A stretch of DNA of 64,000 bases from positions 132,890,372 through 132,954,371 of the forward strand of contig CM076190.1 in assembly GCA_038277395.1 (NCBI GenBank), given 5' to 3'. The position numbers were made by a program, and so were the translations under genes. The stretch comes from Dryocosmus kuriphilus (lineage: Eukaryota; Arthropoda; Insecta; Hymenoptera; Cynipidae). Each line of letters begins with the position of its first letter. The stretch's first letter is position 1. Below the pieces are notes generated by a model that ran no database searches, had not been told where the DNA came from, and saw only the letters and a list, made by a program, of their open reading frames with translations. This document shows, one piece after another, positions 9,611 through 19,118 of the stretch.

Positions 9611-10417
9611 AAAGATAGAGTTTACATCGATTCCAGGTGGAAGATTCGTTGGAACAAAAATTAACCGTATTGGTTAAACTTGATATGAAGCGGAGATAAT
9701 TTCGTAATTTTAACCTTGCCTCGGTAATCTTTCGCCTGCCTTCGCCTCATTTTTTATTCGAAAAGTTGTGAGAGTTACGACGCCAGCGCCTTCTAGCTTC
9801 GTTTAACTTGAATTAATTAGAGAAAAATGGCGATTCGCAGCTGTCACTTGTTCTTCAGTCAGTGGTGTAAAATAAGTTCTAGTTCATTTACTGTAGTCTA
9901 ATCTATTTCAGAGGAGATTAAGAGCAAGGAGAATGTTTTATTTGTGTTTATTGTTAGCGACTCTCCACCCCAATTTCTTCACATCCAGCATGATGTAATA
10001 GATTAAGTCAGAGTTATTCTTCTAACCTCGGTGAAACTTTTAACAAAACACGTTCAACTTTCAACGTTAAAAAATTTATCTGCAGTACATTTTATCTTTT
10101 GCGTGATCTATATTATACTTTGATGATACATTAGCGAGAAAAATAAAAAGTTCTGTGAAAAAGTTGGCAAAATGTTTCTTTACTTTTTGTACTCCTCGTA
10201 ACACATTTTAATACTTGCGAAACAAGGCAAATCATAAGTCATATTCGCGGGCTTTTCGTAATTAAATTTTATTTAAATGAAATATGCTTTTGAACCATCG
10301 CTCTGATATTTCTCCCTACTTTTAACTAATTTGGAAGGAAAAAAAAAACACAAAAAGATGTGATCATGTTTTTTAATCTAACTACTGACGATTCCATTGC
10401 GTACGAAATAATTTCAT
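9611..10417. repeat. Intergenic block, partly duplicated downstream
   Basis: No gene was seen. The part from about 10100 to 10320 (TGATCTATATTATACTTTGA onward) is repeated at 12786-13010, and a shorter piece at 13611-13730. The duplicated segment extends into the promoter of the next signal exon. Confidence 0.7.
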
Positions 10418-10600
10418 ATAATGTCATAAATCTGAATTTTAAAATGTACAACTTAAGTGAGGTTATTAAAATACAAATATTAATAAGATTACTAATGAGA
10501 TAGCATCTAGTATAATATATAATGAAATATTGTAATTAATATTAATTAGTTATATTCGTAGCGAATTTCTTTAAAAGTCTGTTTTCTTTATTTAAAAATA
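10418..10600 (+). promoter_or_regulatory. Promoter and 5' leader of gene B
   Basis: The family block starts at ATAATGTCATAAATCTGAAT. TATAATATAT lies at 10511-10520, 90 bases before the ATG, followed by AATTAGTTATATTC as a possible initiator. The motif order is shared with the copies upstream of 5311, 13386 and 17705. Confidence 0.6.
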
Positions 10601-10658
10601 ATGAGAGCGGTAGTTCATATTCTGTGTTTCATCTTAGTGACTTTCACTACTCCTGCTG
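10601..10658 (+). CDS. Gene B exon 1: signal peptide exon
   Basis: ATG at 10601 encodes MRAVVHILCFILVTFTTPA plus one base, ending at the GT donor of GGTAAATATAA (GT at 10659). It is a standard secretion signal with a hydrophobic core and a small-residue (PAG) cleavage region. Same length and phase as gene A exon 1. The intron to 11658 is 1.0 kb, with no intervening element. Confidence 0.8.
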
Positions 10659-11658
10659 GTAAATATAATAATATATCTAATATTTACAGCGCATTCTTAT
10701 TAAAATAATAATACAAATGACGACGTTGATAGTACATTATATTTAAATTATTTTATTTCATAAGAGAAACAAAATTATTTCCTAAGTTTCAGTATCAGCG
10801 CTGGTATTCTCATCACGGATTACATAGTCTTCAAACTAAAGTCATCAAAACCTATTAAGAAATTTAAGGATATAACCTAGAAATATTATACTAGTAGCTT
10901 TTACCTTTATTCAAGGTTAAGAAAAAGAGTTAAGTTCCAGAAAAGGTCAAATGTAATTCCATCTTTAAATTAATAAAAATTTTAAGAGAAGAAAAAGGCC
11001 AAAAGGGAGTTCATTGAAATTATTTGCATAAAAAAAGAAGAAGGCAATGCAATTAAATTCACAAAAAGATCTTGAAAAAATACACTATTTATGACTAAAC
11101 CTACGTAAATCCGTATAATATAATTTTTTAACGAGAATACATTATTAAATTACTAATAATCGCAATATTATTATTTATCCGAAACTTCTTCATCCTAATA
11201 ATCTCAAATACCTGTAACATATTGTACCCATTTAGAGAAGCTATATTAAGATGATATAGAACATAACCTAACGAATTAGCAGACCACGAAATGGCAGCAA
11301 AGCATATCCTTACTGGCTTATGTAATTTTAATTAGTAAAAAATTAAAAAACTTTGTTAATTTAAAGATACAATTATATTTCATTTTTCCTTGGAATTTAA
11401 GCCTTTCTCTTAATATAACAAATGCAATTGCACACGTCTTGAATAGAGGTAAAAACAACTTATATAATATTTCTAGGTTATGTTTTGAAATTTCTTAATA
11501 GATTTCGATGATTTTATTCCTAATTGTTACTATTTTAGAATAAAAACTATGTAAACCCCTGATAAGGGTGCAGAATATTTGAACGAAATATTCAATTCGT
11601 TTGTTAGTCAGTTTTTTGTTAATACAAGTATTAATTTCAACTAATACTCTTTTTTCAG

Positions 11659-12044
11659 AATTAGTTTGGCCACATAAAAGATCAGCAACTCATCCTCTTC
11701 CAATTCAACTCCCGATGAACTTAGTTCATTACCAATGTCTAAGAAGATCCGGTCAAATTTTCGCGTTAGATCCAGACTTTTATTACGTAAAAACAGAAAA
11801 TGTAAATGGTCAAGAGTACGTCATTGGAATATTCGCAGCTGGATTTTTGATGCCATTCGTGGCTCCTAGAGCGGAACTTAATAATTGCTATGGAAGAGTT
11901 AAAATACGCATAAATGGCAACAATGGTGACTTGATTTTACCAGTATTTATCAATGATCCTATAAATAATCAGTTTGGCGAGAAACTTCAGCCAGAGAACA
12001 TTCGTACTGCCGAGGTACGCGAGAATAGAAATAATCCAACTTAA
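11659..12044 (+). CDS. Gene B exon 2: mature secreted protein, unknown family
   Basis: Follows a TTTTTTCAG acceptor. With the last base of exon 1 it encodes 128 residues from ELVWPHK to NRNNPT, giving a 147-residue preprotein. It shares with gene A the start WPH, LPI.LP.NL.HY, PFV, KIRINGNNGDLI.PV and NDPINNQFG. Two cysteines are present in the mature part. The terminal TAA stop is part of the TTAA target duplication of the adjoining insertion, so the coding end was either preserved by the insertion or set by it. No known family is recognised. This is the most complete gene in the window. Confidence 0.8.
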
Positions 12045-12589
12045 GGAGGTTCTTTCGCTCAGGGCCGGCTTTTTCGGGTGCCTGTTTGAGGGCTCTACCC
12101 GAATAACGACTACTGACTTTTCAAGTTAATATATAAGTTAAAATTAACTTTTATTAATTGTACGAAACGTAATTGGTGCTCTTTTCTTGTTGAAATTTAT
12201 TCTGTTATTATTGCCGTTCTTACGGTGCTTGCTGCTTAGTGCGATTTGGAGGTGGATTTTACATATTCCACATAGAATACCTTCTCTGAAAATCCGGTAA
12301 CTTACTATTTTGTTGATGCCATTGTAAATTTCGATGTTCAAAGTACTTTTCCTTCGTTTTCTATTTAGAATTCGGTTTATAAGTGATTCTAAATCTTATC
12401 CGTATCAGTGAAAATAACGTTACTTCATAAGCTACTGTACAAAAAATCGAATTTTTAAAACTTATTTTCTTAATAAAAAGTCCGATAAGCGATGCTAAAA
12501 CTTTTTCTGAATATAGACATACATTTTCTCTACAATATTTTTCAAAATCAGTTAGAAAATGCGGCTTTTAATTTTGCGAAAGAACATCC
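12045..12589. mobile_element. TTAA-flanked MITE inserted at the gene B stop codon
   Basis: The ends are inverted (GGAGGTTCTTTCGC at 12045 and GCGAAAGAACATCC ending at 12589, 13 of 14 matching) and both are flanked by TTAA (12041-12044 and 12590-12593). This is the target signature of piggyBac-type transposition. There is no transposase inside the 545 bp. The 3' UTR homology with gene A resumes only after it (from about 12604), confirming an insertion into gene B's 3' end. Confidence 0.75.
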
Positions 12590-12593
12590 TTAA

Positions 12594-12770
12594 GCATATA
12601 GATGGACTCTGGGCTAACGGTAGGGTGGCGCATCTTTCAACTAAAAAAGAAACATATCTTTTTCAAATCTAAATCATGGCATCCTTAAAGCATGAAAATC
12701 TTGCATCCTTATTTTTACTGTTTATCGTTCACGCATTCGCGAAAAATAAAATGTAAAAAGAATGTTTAGA
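12594..12770 (+). promoter_or_regulatory. Gene B 3' UTR homologous to gene A 3' UTR
   Basis: Aligns with 9455-9600 and holds AATAAA at 12745-12750. It is displaced 545 bp from the stop codon by the TTAA element, so the mature mRNA would carry that element unless polyadenylation occurs earlier. Confidence 0.5.
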
Positions 12771-12779
12771 TGGACGGAA

Positions 12780-13385
12780 ATTTGTATGATCTATATTATA
12801 CTTTGATGATAGATTATCGAGAAAAATAAAATGCTTTGTGAAAAAGTTGTCAAAATGTTTCTTTACTTTTCGTACTCCTCGTAACATATTCTAATATTTG
12901 TGAAACAAGGCAAATCAGAAAAGTCATATTCGCGAGCTCTTCGTAATTAAGTTTTATTTCAATGAAATATGTTTTTGACCAATCGCCTTAATTTTTCTCT
13001 CTGCTTTTAAAATATTTTTAAGATCAAAAATAACAAATAAAAAGTTGTGTTCATGTTTTTTTTCAACAATACTGCTGATGCTTCCCTTGCCTACTAAATA
13101 ATTTTATATAATAATGTCATAAATCTGATCTTTAAGTTGTACAACTTCAGTGAGATTATTAAAATGCAAATAACTTGGGATGACGAATGAGACAGCGACT
13201 AGTATAATATATACTGGAACATTTTATAGATCATTAATTAGTAATTATCAAAATACTTTTAAAGGTGGAATATTCTTCACGCTGGTGTATATGTGTATCA
13301 ATATTATCATATCATTAATTAGTTATATTAATTAGTTATACTCTTACCAAAATTCTTAAAAATTCTGTTTTCTTCATCTAAAAAA
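12780..13385 (+). repeat. Segmental duplicate of the gene B upstream region
   Basis: This stretch repeats 10100-10600 with moderate divergence. It includes the family promoter (ATAATGTCATAAATCTGATC near 13112; TATAATATATA at 13203-13213). An insertion of about 85 bases separates the TATA box from the ATTAGTTATACTC leader. Confidence 0.75.
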
Positions 13386-13580
13386 ATGAGGACGGTACTT
13401 GATAAAATATAATTCCATAAATTAATAAAAATCTAAAGAGAATAACAAAAACAAGAGGGAGTTCATGGAAATTATTTACATAAAAAAGGAAGGAGACAAT
13501 GCAATTAATTCACAAAATGATCTTGAGAAATTAGACTTTTAATGACAGGACCTAAGTAAATCCGTACGCAGTGTAATTAT
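13386..13580 (+). pseudogene. Truncated signal exon joined to duplicated intron
   Basis: ATG at 13386 reads MRTVLDKI and stops. After eight or so bases of normal exon the sequence jumps to DNA matching the gene B intron (10950-11130), so the rest of exon 1 and the donor are deleted. No second exon follows. Dead gene copy. Confidence 0.7.
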
Positions 13581-13860
13581 TTATCGAAGATTTCTTCATC
13601 CTTTTAATGATACATTATCGAGGAAAATAGAACGTTCTGCGAAAATATTTTCAAAATGTTTCGTTACTTGTCATACTCAACGTAGCACATTTTATTACAT
13701 GCGAAGCAGGCGAAATTTTTATTACGTTAAACTTTTGTCTTTTTCAAAGTGTATATGAGATAAAATTTGAATATTGTAGCGATATTTTTTTAATATATAC
13801 AATCATTCGGCAACAAAATTAATCTTAAATAAGAAATTGAACCGTTACTTAACTTTATAG
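13581..13860. repeat. Further partial duplicate of the intergenic block
   Basis: 13611-13730 aligns with 10123-10235 (GATACATTATCGAGGAAAAT onward). The rest is unremarkable AT-rich DNA. Confidence 0.55.
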
Positions 13861-16000
13861 GAGAGGGCGCCGGACCTTGCTTGGATGAGTAGAGAAATCA
13901 GAATAAAAATAAAAAGAAGTCTAGTTGTAAGTTTACGTTAAATTATATTAAATAAATCAATAAGAACAAAATTAAATTTAAATAAGTTTATTAGATTGAA
14001 ACTAATGAGCCAGCTCAGTCACCAGAATAAATTAGTTTTTAATTTATTAAGCTTTAAGTTTACATATTTCGGAGACAGAAACTATTTTTCGATAAAACTA
14101 GGAAAAGGCAAATGAGGCTTAATAACAGCAAATGACGCATAGCGACGAGATCAAAATTTTGTTACAAAATGTCGAACTCAATTACAAAATACCGACTAAT
14201 TCAAAAAGGATTAAAACTAAAGATCTTTCGTCCGGTTTTTCAAGTATGAATAATTGGGACTAAACAAACTAGACAAAATTTAGAGGTTAAGGAGGACCAG
14301 ATTTGAAATTAATTATTTTTGGGAACGTAGATTAATTCAAGGACATATGATGTCATCAAAAATTCTTAGAAAGTGACATCAGTTTTACACATTGAGACAC
14401 TTCAGGACACAAATTACATATACCGAAAAATTCAGGACATAGATAAATTTAAGGAACATCGGACAATTTAGGAAACTAAAGAACCGATGATTCAATTAAC
14501 CACCATTAATACAATAAAAGAAGTCATATAAAGAAATAAATAATTACAATAATAAGTGAGCTAATCTGGTCAGAAACAATCCGGAAATAGTGTGTCCAAA
14601 AATATCCAAATCACAGCAAAATACTAAAAAAAATTGAGTCACGCTACTTCAAGAGATTCTTCCTTCTAGAACTTTGCGATAAAATTATCTCACTACATGA
14701 GGTGTGATCAAAAAGTAAAGTGACTTTTTATTTTTTTTAAAATATTTATTTGTTCATCAATATTGATGTTGTCCCCTTCAAAGCAATCTCCCTCGGAGAT
14801 AATACATTTGTGCCAGCGCTTTTTCCAATCCTCAAAGCATTTCTGATAAGCACTTTTTGGTATAGCCTTCAGCTCGTCCAGCGATGCGGTCTTTATCTCC
14901 TCAATCGACGCAAAACACCATTCTTTCATTGGTCTTTTCAGTTTTGGAAACAGGAAAAAGTCGCAGGGAGCCAAATCTGGTGAATACGGTGGCTGAGGCA
15001 TGATTATGGTGTTGTTATTGGCCAAAAAATTACTAACAAGCAATGAAGTGTGAGCTGGCGCATTATCGTGGTTTCGGAACAAGCTTCGCTGACACACGTC
15101 TCATGCCCAAAATATCCACTAAAATTGCTTAGCACGAGCCAAACGAGATGCCGGCGTCATCAGTAACTTCTCTAATGGTAATTCGACGATTCGCCAACAC
15201 TATTTTCTTCACTTCTTCAACATTTTCATCAGTTGTTGACATGATGGGACTTCCAGGGCGAGCTTCGTCATTAACATCTTCTCGGCCTTCCCGAAAGAGC
15301 TTGTACCACTTATAAACACTTTTTTTTCTCAGAGTACACTCACCGTATGCCACTGTCAACATTTCAAGTATTTTGGAGCACTTAATTCCATTTTTTACAC
15401 AAAATTGGATGCAAATTCTTTGATCCATTTTTTTCGGTAGCAGAAAATCGCCGAGCACGCAGAACATTTCTAACCTTCATGCCTCTCCCAAAAAAACAGA
15501 AAATGCTATACAGCTGAAACTGTGCACATATGTTTGGGACGAGTGTGCCAACATAAGAAAAAAGAAAACGAATATCGACTGTACGCATCCCGCGAAATTC
15601 AAAAAGTCACCTTACTTTTTGATCACACCTCGTACACGACAATGACGACAAAACCCGAATCCTAAGTTTAGATTCCTCAAAAACATTTGAAAACACAATT
15701 AAAAAGAAACTATAAGCCGAACGATTTTACTCTGTGAAAACTACGGGTGAAAAATGCTCAACTGTGCTCAATTCCATGCGTTGCTGTCTTCTTTAGCAAC
15801 AGCAAATTCCTGGTGGACCAGAATAAGGGACTGTGACTGGCGTTGCTACGGGTCTTAAGAGTCGGTGAGAAGCTGTCAGGAATGTAGTTAGAAGGGGTGC
15901 CGTGTCCAAACCAAATGTTCTCTTCTGAATATGGTGATTTCAGAGATTAACCAATTCGGTCCAAAGGATGTTGGGTTATTGCTCAAGACATCTTCTTCGA
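13861..16000 (-). mobile_element. LTR-like repeat copy 2, split by a mariner
   Basis: Short collinear matches to 26.6-27.6 kb (GGGCGCC, GAT/CCTTTCGTCCG, TAGAAGGGGTGC...GTCCAAA) suggest a second, diverged copy of the same long repeat. The mariner at 14698-15632 sits between those matches. The GGCGCC-containing segment read on the minus strand resembles a tRNA primer-binding site. Edges and class are uncertain. Confidence 0.4.
14698..15632 (-). mobile_element. Internally deleted mariner with both TIRs
   Basis: A 935-bp element bounded by 31-bp inverted repeats (GAGGTGTGATCAAAAAGTAA... at 14699 and its complement ending 15631) that differ at one base. TA follows the right end and CA precedes the left. 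Minus-strand transposase begins MDQRICIQFCVKN (15431) and runs to GISFGSC, stop, AILVDILGMRRVSAKLVPK. It then jumps to HDNAPAHTS at about 15080 and continues through SPDLAPCDFFLFPKL to the C-terminus. About 110 residues, including the first catalytic aspartate motif, are deleted. Matched TIRs mean it could still be mobilised in trans. It was inserted into the LTR-like repeat. Confidence 0.9.
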
Positions 16001-16341
16001 AATATATGCCAGTTAGCTATCATAGCTCTAGTGAAAATAAAAAATCTAGCCATAAAACCGGAAACGTTAAACGATATAAGCCGAGCCTGAGCGAAAGATG
16101 TCCCACTCGTGTTTCCGGGGATCGACAATAAACCTTCTCAAACATTGAAAACTTAAATTCCACTCCGAGGTGGATAAATCGGGAGGTGTTTCCAAATCGT
16201 AAACAGCATTAGATCCAAACGTAAATTCATAAATCAAAACATAAATCCATAATCCAAAACAGCATTCCAAAATCAACAATAAGTTTAAGGTACGACCAGA
16301 AGAATGAGAGTATATTTGCACACAGCTCTAAATTGAACACA
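16001..16341. other. No gene seen
   Basis: Unique-looking AT-rich sequence between the LTR-like repeat and the GTCGG-rich element. It may be the continuation of the LTR-like copy, but similarity is too weak for me to extend it. Confidence 0.35.
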
Positions 16342-17519
16342 CCCAGGTGAGAATTGACCGTCGGCCCACGGTCGGGCCAACCGTCGGACGGTCGGTCCAA
16401 CTTTGTGCGACGCTGGTCGGTACAACCAGCTAAATGATTACGGTCAACCGCCTTTGACATCTCAACGTCGGAACGAAATTTGGTCCCAAAGATATATCAT
16501 CTATGAAAATAAAGCAGGCCCAACCTTGGGAAACAATGTGGTGCCAACCTACTTGTCAATGGTTGATCAACATTGGCAAGAAGCGTCGGACCATCCTTGG
16601 CAACTAAAGGTTGGGCCACCGTTGCGAAACAATGGTCTGTCCAACTATTGCAATGATAACGCAAGCCCATCTATTTTCCACAGCTGATTCGACAATGGTT
16701 AAAAAGGTTCATCCAACCATGGAACCGAAGCTGATACATCACTGGCTTCCAAATTTTGGGAAACATCGACAATAAACATTGATGCAACTTAATGAATCAA
16801 TTTTCGGCCCAACTAGCAAGCCGACGCGACGTCTTTTTCCACCGTCCGCAGGACAGTAGCTTGGTACCTTATTGGTAAAGCCGTCTGCCAATCGTCTGCT
16901 TATAGACCCGAAGATTGATTTCACATGTGGCTCACTTTTACGGCCAGACACCTAGCAAAAACACGCCCGTACTATTGTGACCTTTTCAAATCAATTCGCC
17001 AGAGTATACCTGACTATCGACCCAACCGTGGGACAGAGTTGAGCCGACGGTCTGGCGCAGTAAGGATACTTGCATCAAATAATATTACGCCGACAGTCGG
17101 GCCAACCGTCTCCCAGATTCGGGCCGACCGTACTTTCACGGTCTTTTTGAAACAATAAACCAGAGTATACCCGACGGTCAGCCCATACTCGGGCCGAGGT
17201 TTGACCGACCGTCGCGTGCGTCAAGGTGACTTTTGGCTAGCCGACTGCTGTACCTACAGTCGTACCGATCGCATTCTTACGGTCGTACCGACTAATCTGT
17301 CACAGTTTATCCGTTTGTCGGCCCAAAGTTCCACCAGAATTCGGCCGACAGTCGGCTTTTTGCCCGCCGCTGACGTTGGTTGCCAACGTCGGTGGGACCA
17401 CGGCAGTTTGAAAACACCTTAGTCAGCCCAACTCTAGTTACCGTAGTTCGATTTCCAGAGTAGGGCCGACTTTGGGCCGCTGGTCAAGCTCTGGCAGCCG
17501 ACCGAATTTCGCACCTGGG
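16342..17519. mobile_element. Non-autonomous element with CCCAGGTG ends and GTCGG-type internal repeats
   Basis: The ends are inverted: CCCAGGTGAGAATT at 16342 and AATTTCGCACCTGGG ending 17519. The 1.2-kb interior is built from degenerate copies of a partly palindromic motif, approximately GCCGACNGTCGGGCCAACC, in both orientations, strongest near both ends and replaced by CCAACNNTTGGGCC variants in the middle. No transposase frame exists; open frames here simply read the repeat. The GC content stands out against its AT-rich surroundings. The superfamily is not identified and no target duplication is clear. Confidence 0.7.
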
Positions 17520-17521
17520 TA

Positions 17522-17761
17522 ATAATGTCATAAATTTTAAAAATTTTCGTGACTTACATGTGAGATAGAGAGATTAAAGACATACACATAACTTAGAATG
17601 GCGAAAGAGAAAATGACTCGTATAATATGTACTGAAAAATTTTGAAGTATATTCATTAGTTTGGCTCTTATCGAATGAAAGTTGCATTTCTTTGTTTCAA
17701 GAAAATGAGGACTGTGATCGTATTTTGTGTTTTACCTTAGTGATTGTCACTAAACCTGTTG
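17522..17761 (+). pseudogene. Frameshifted promoter plus signal-exon copy with intact donor
   Basis: The block starts with ATAATGTCATAAATTTT and carries TATAATATGT at 17621-17630, 84 bases before ATG 17705. The exon is 57 nt, one less than in genes A and B. It begins MRTVI and then shifts frame to a stop, yet keeps the GGTAAATATAA donor. No second exon follows before the mariner. A 3' UTR remnant of the family lies at 21345-21400, so the body of this third gene was probably lost. Confidence 0.7.
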
Positions 17762-18129
17762 GTAAATATAACAATATACCTATGATTTAAAGTGCATTCT
17801 AATGCAGTATGTTTATTCCCTATTCGAAATACTTCGAATTAAAACAACTCTTTTTATTCCAACGTACAGTGCTTTCTAAATCTACAGATTAGTGAAATTT
17901 CACTAATCGCAGTATAAAATAATTTTCAAAATGATCACTGAAAGAACAAACGCTTTCTACCCTTCGTTTTTTCGGCGTTACAGAAATCAATATTATTTTG
18001 ATATGCCGAAAAAGTGATACGGAAATCAAGAGCATTTTTATTGTCTAGAATGATGGATTTTTGAGACCATATCGTGATTTGGGGTCATGTATCAAGTAGA
18101 GCCAAGCTGGCTGTTTTTCTTGGAGTGCT
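17762..18129. other. Former intron of the third gene copy, no gene seen
   Basis: The first ~80 bases (AACAATATACCTATGATTTAA...CCCTATTCGAAATAC) resemble the start of the gene A intron. Beyond that I see nothing identifiable. Confidence 0.4.
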
Positions 18130-19022
18130 TTAGTTCCTACGAAAATGGGTTGAAGAGTCCATGCAAAAATGAAAACTACCTTATTTTTCAGGAGAAACTA
18201 TTTTTATTTTTTGGGTTAGTCTGCTTTTAGGCTTTTACACTTCGTTCAATGCTGCTCTAGTTTGTTGATCCCTCCCGAATAATAGGATTTGTCAAACTCT
18301 GCAAAACCACATCTTCGTTTTAATAAAATGTCCTTCCCGCCAACCAGTTTTTCATATTGGGGAAAATGTAGTAGTCCAAAGAAGCCAAATCTGGAGAATA
18401 AGGAGGATGCGGAACGAGCTGGAACCCTTACTCAATGAATTTTGCGGCCACAATTCTGTAGATGAGTGAGCAGGTGCGTTGTCCTGATGGAAAAGAACAC
18501 TTTTTGGGCCAATCGTTGAAGTTTTTTTTACAGCTCGGTTTTCAAATGGTCCAATAACAATGGATAGTATGTACCTGTAATAGTTCTATACTTTTCTAAA
18601 TAGTCAATGAAGATGATTCCTTGAAAATCCCAAAAAACAGTCACCATAACCTCCCCGGCTAAAGGCACGGTCTTCGTCTTCTTTGATGCAGATTCCCCGC
18701 TGGCAACCACTGTCTGGACTGTTCCTTAGTCTCAGGCGTCTAGTGTTGTATCCATATTCCATCCAAACTGACGAAATGAAGCCTTAAATCCTGGGGATTC
18801 TGCTGAACCAACTGCAAACCATCCTTGGAAGACCTCACACGATTTCATTGTTGGTCAACTGTGAGCAATCGCGGCTCCCATCTTGCGAATAGCTTTCTCA
18901 TGCCTAAGTGTCGATGCAAAATAGTATGTACCCATTCCTTTGTGATGTCCACAGCAATAGAAATCTCACGCAGCTTCACTCATCTATGATCCATCATTAT
19001 ATCGTGAACTCTATCAATGATT
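18130..19022 (-). mobile_element. Mariner 3, C-terminal two thirds (degenerate)
   Basis: Minus-strand mariner transposase, broken by many stops. Readable blocks are VHDIMMDHR, GMRKLFARWEPRLLTVDQQ and, in an open stretch (18710-18528), ASGESASKKTKTVPLAGEVM and IIFIDYLEKYRTITGTYY, with the HQDNAPAH and YSPDLA regions recognisable near 18390-18500. The N-terminal third lies at 20743-21042, separated by a 1.7-kb insertion. It differs in sequence from the other two mariners, so three mariner subtypes are present in 14 kb. Confidence 0.85.
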
Positions 19023-19118
19023 GATAAAGTTTTTTGTAGATTCTTGATCAGGGTGAGATACAATAAAAGATGGAAGATTCTTGTTCTACTAGTCCGTGTG
19101 CACATTTTATTTTTTATA

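Noticed and set aside
16067..17422. Several 66-94-codon frames on both strands
   Set aside because: Inside or beside the GTCGG-repeat element; composition follows the repeat motif.
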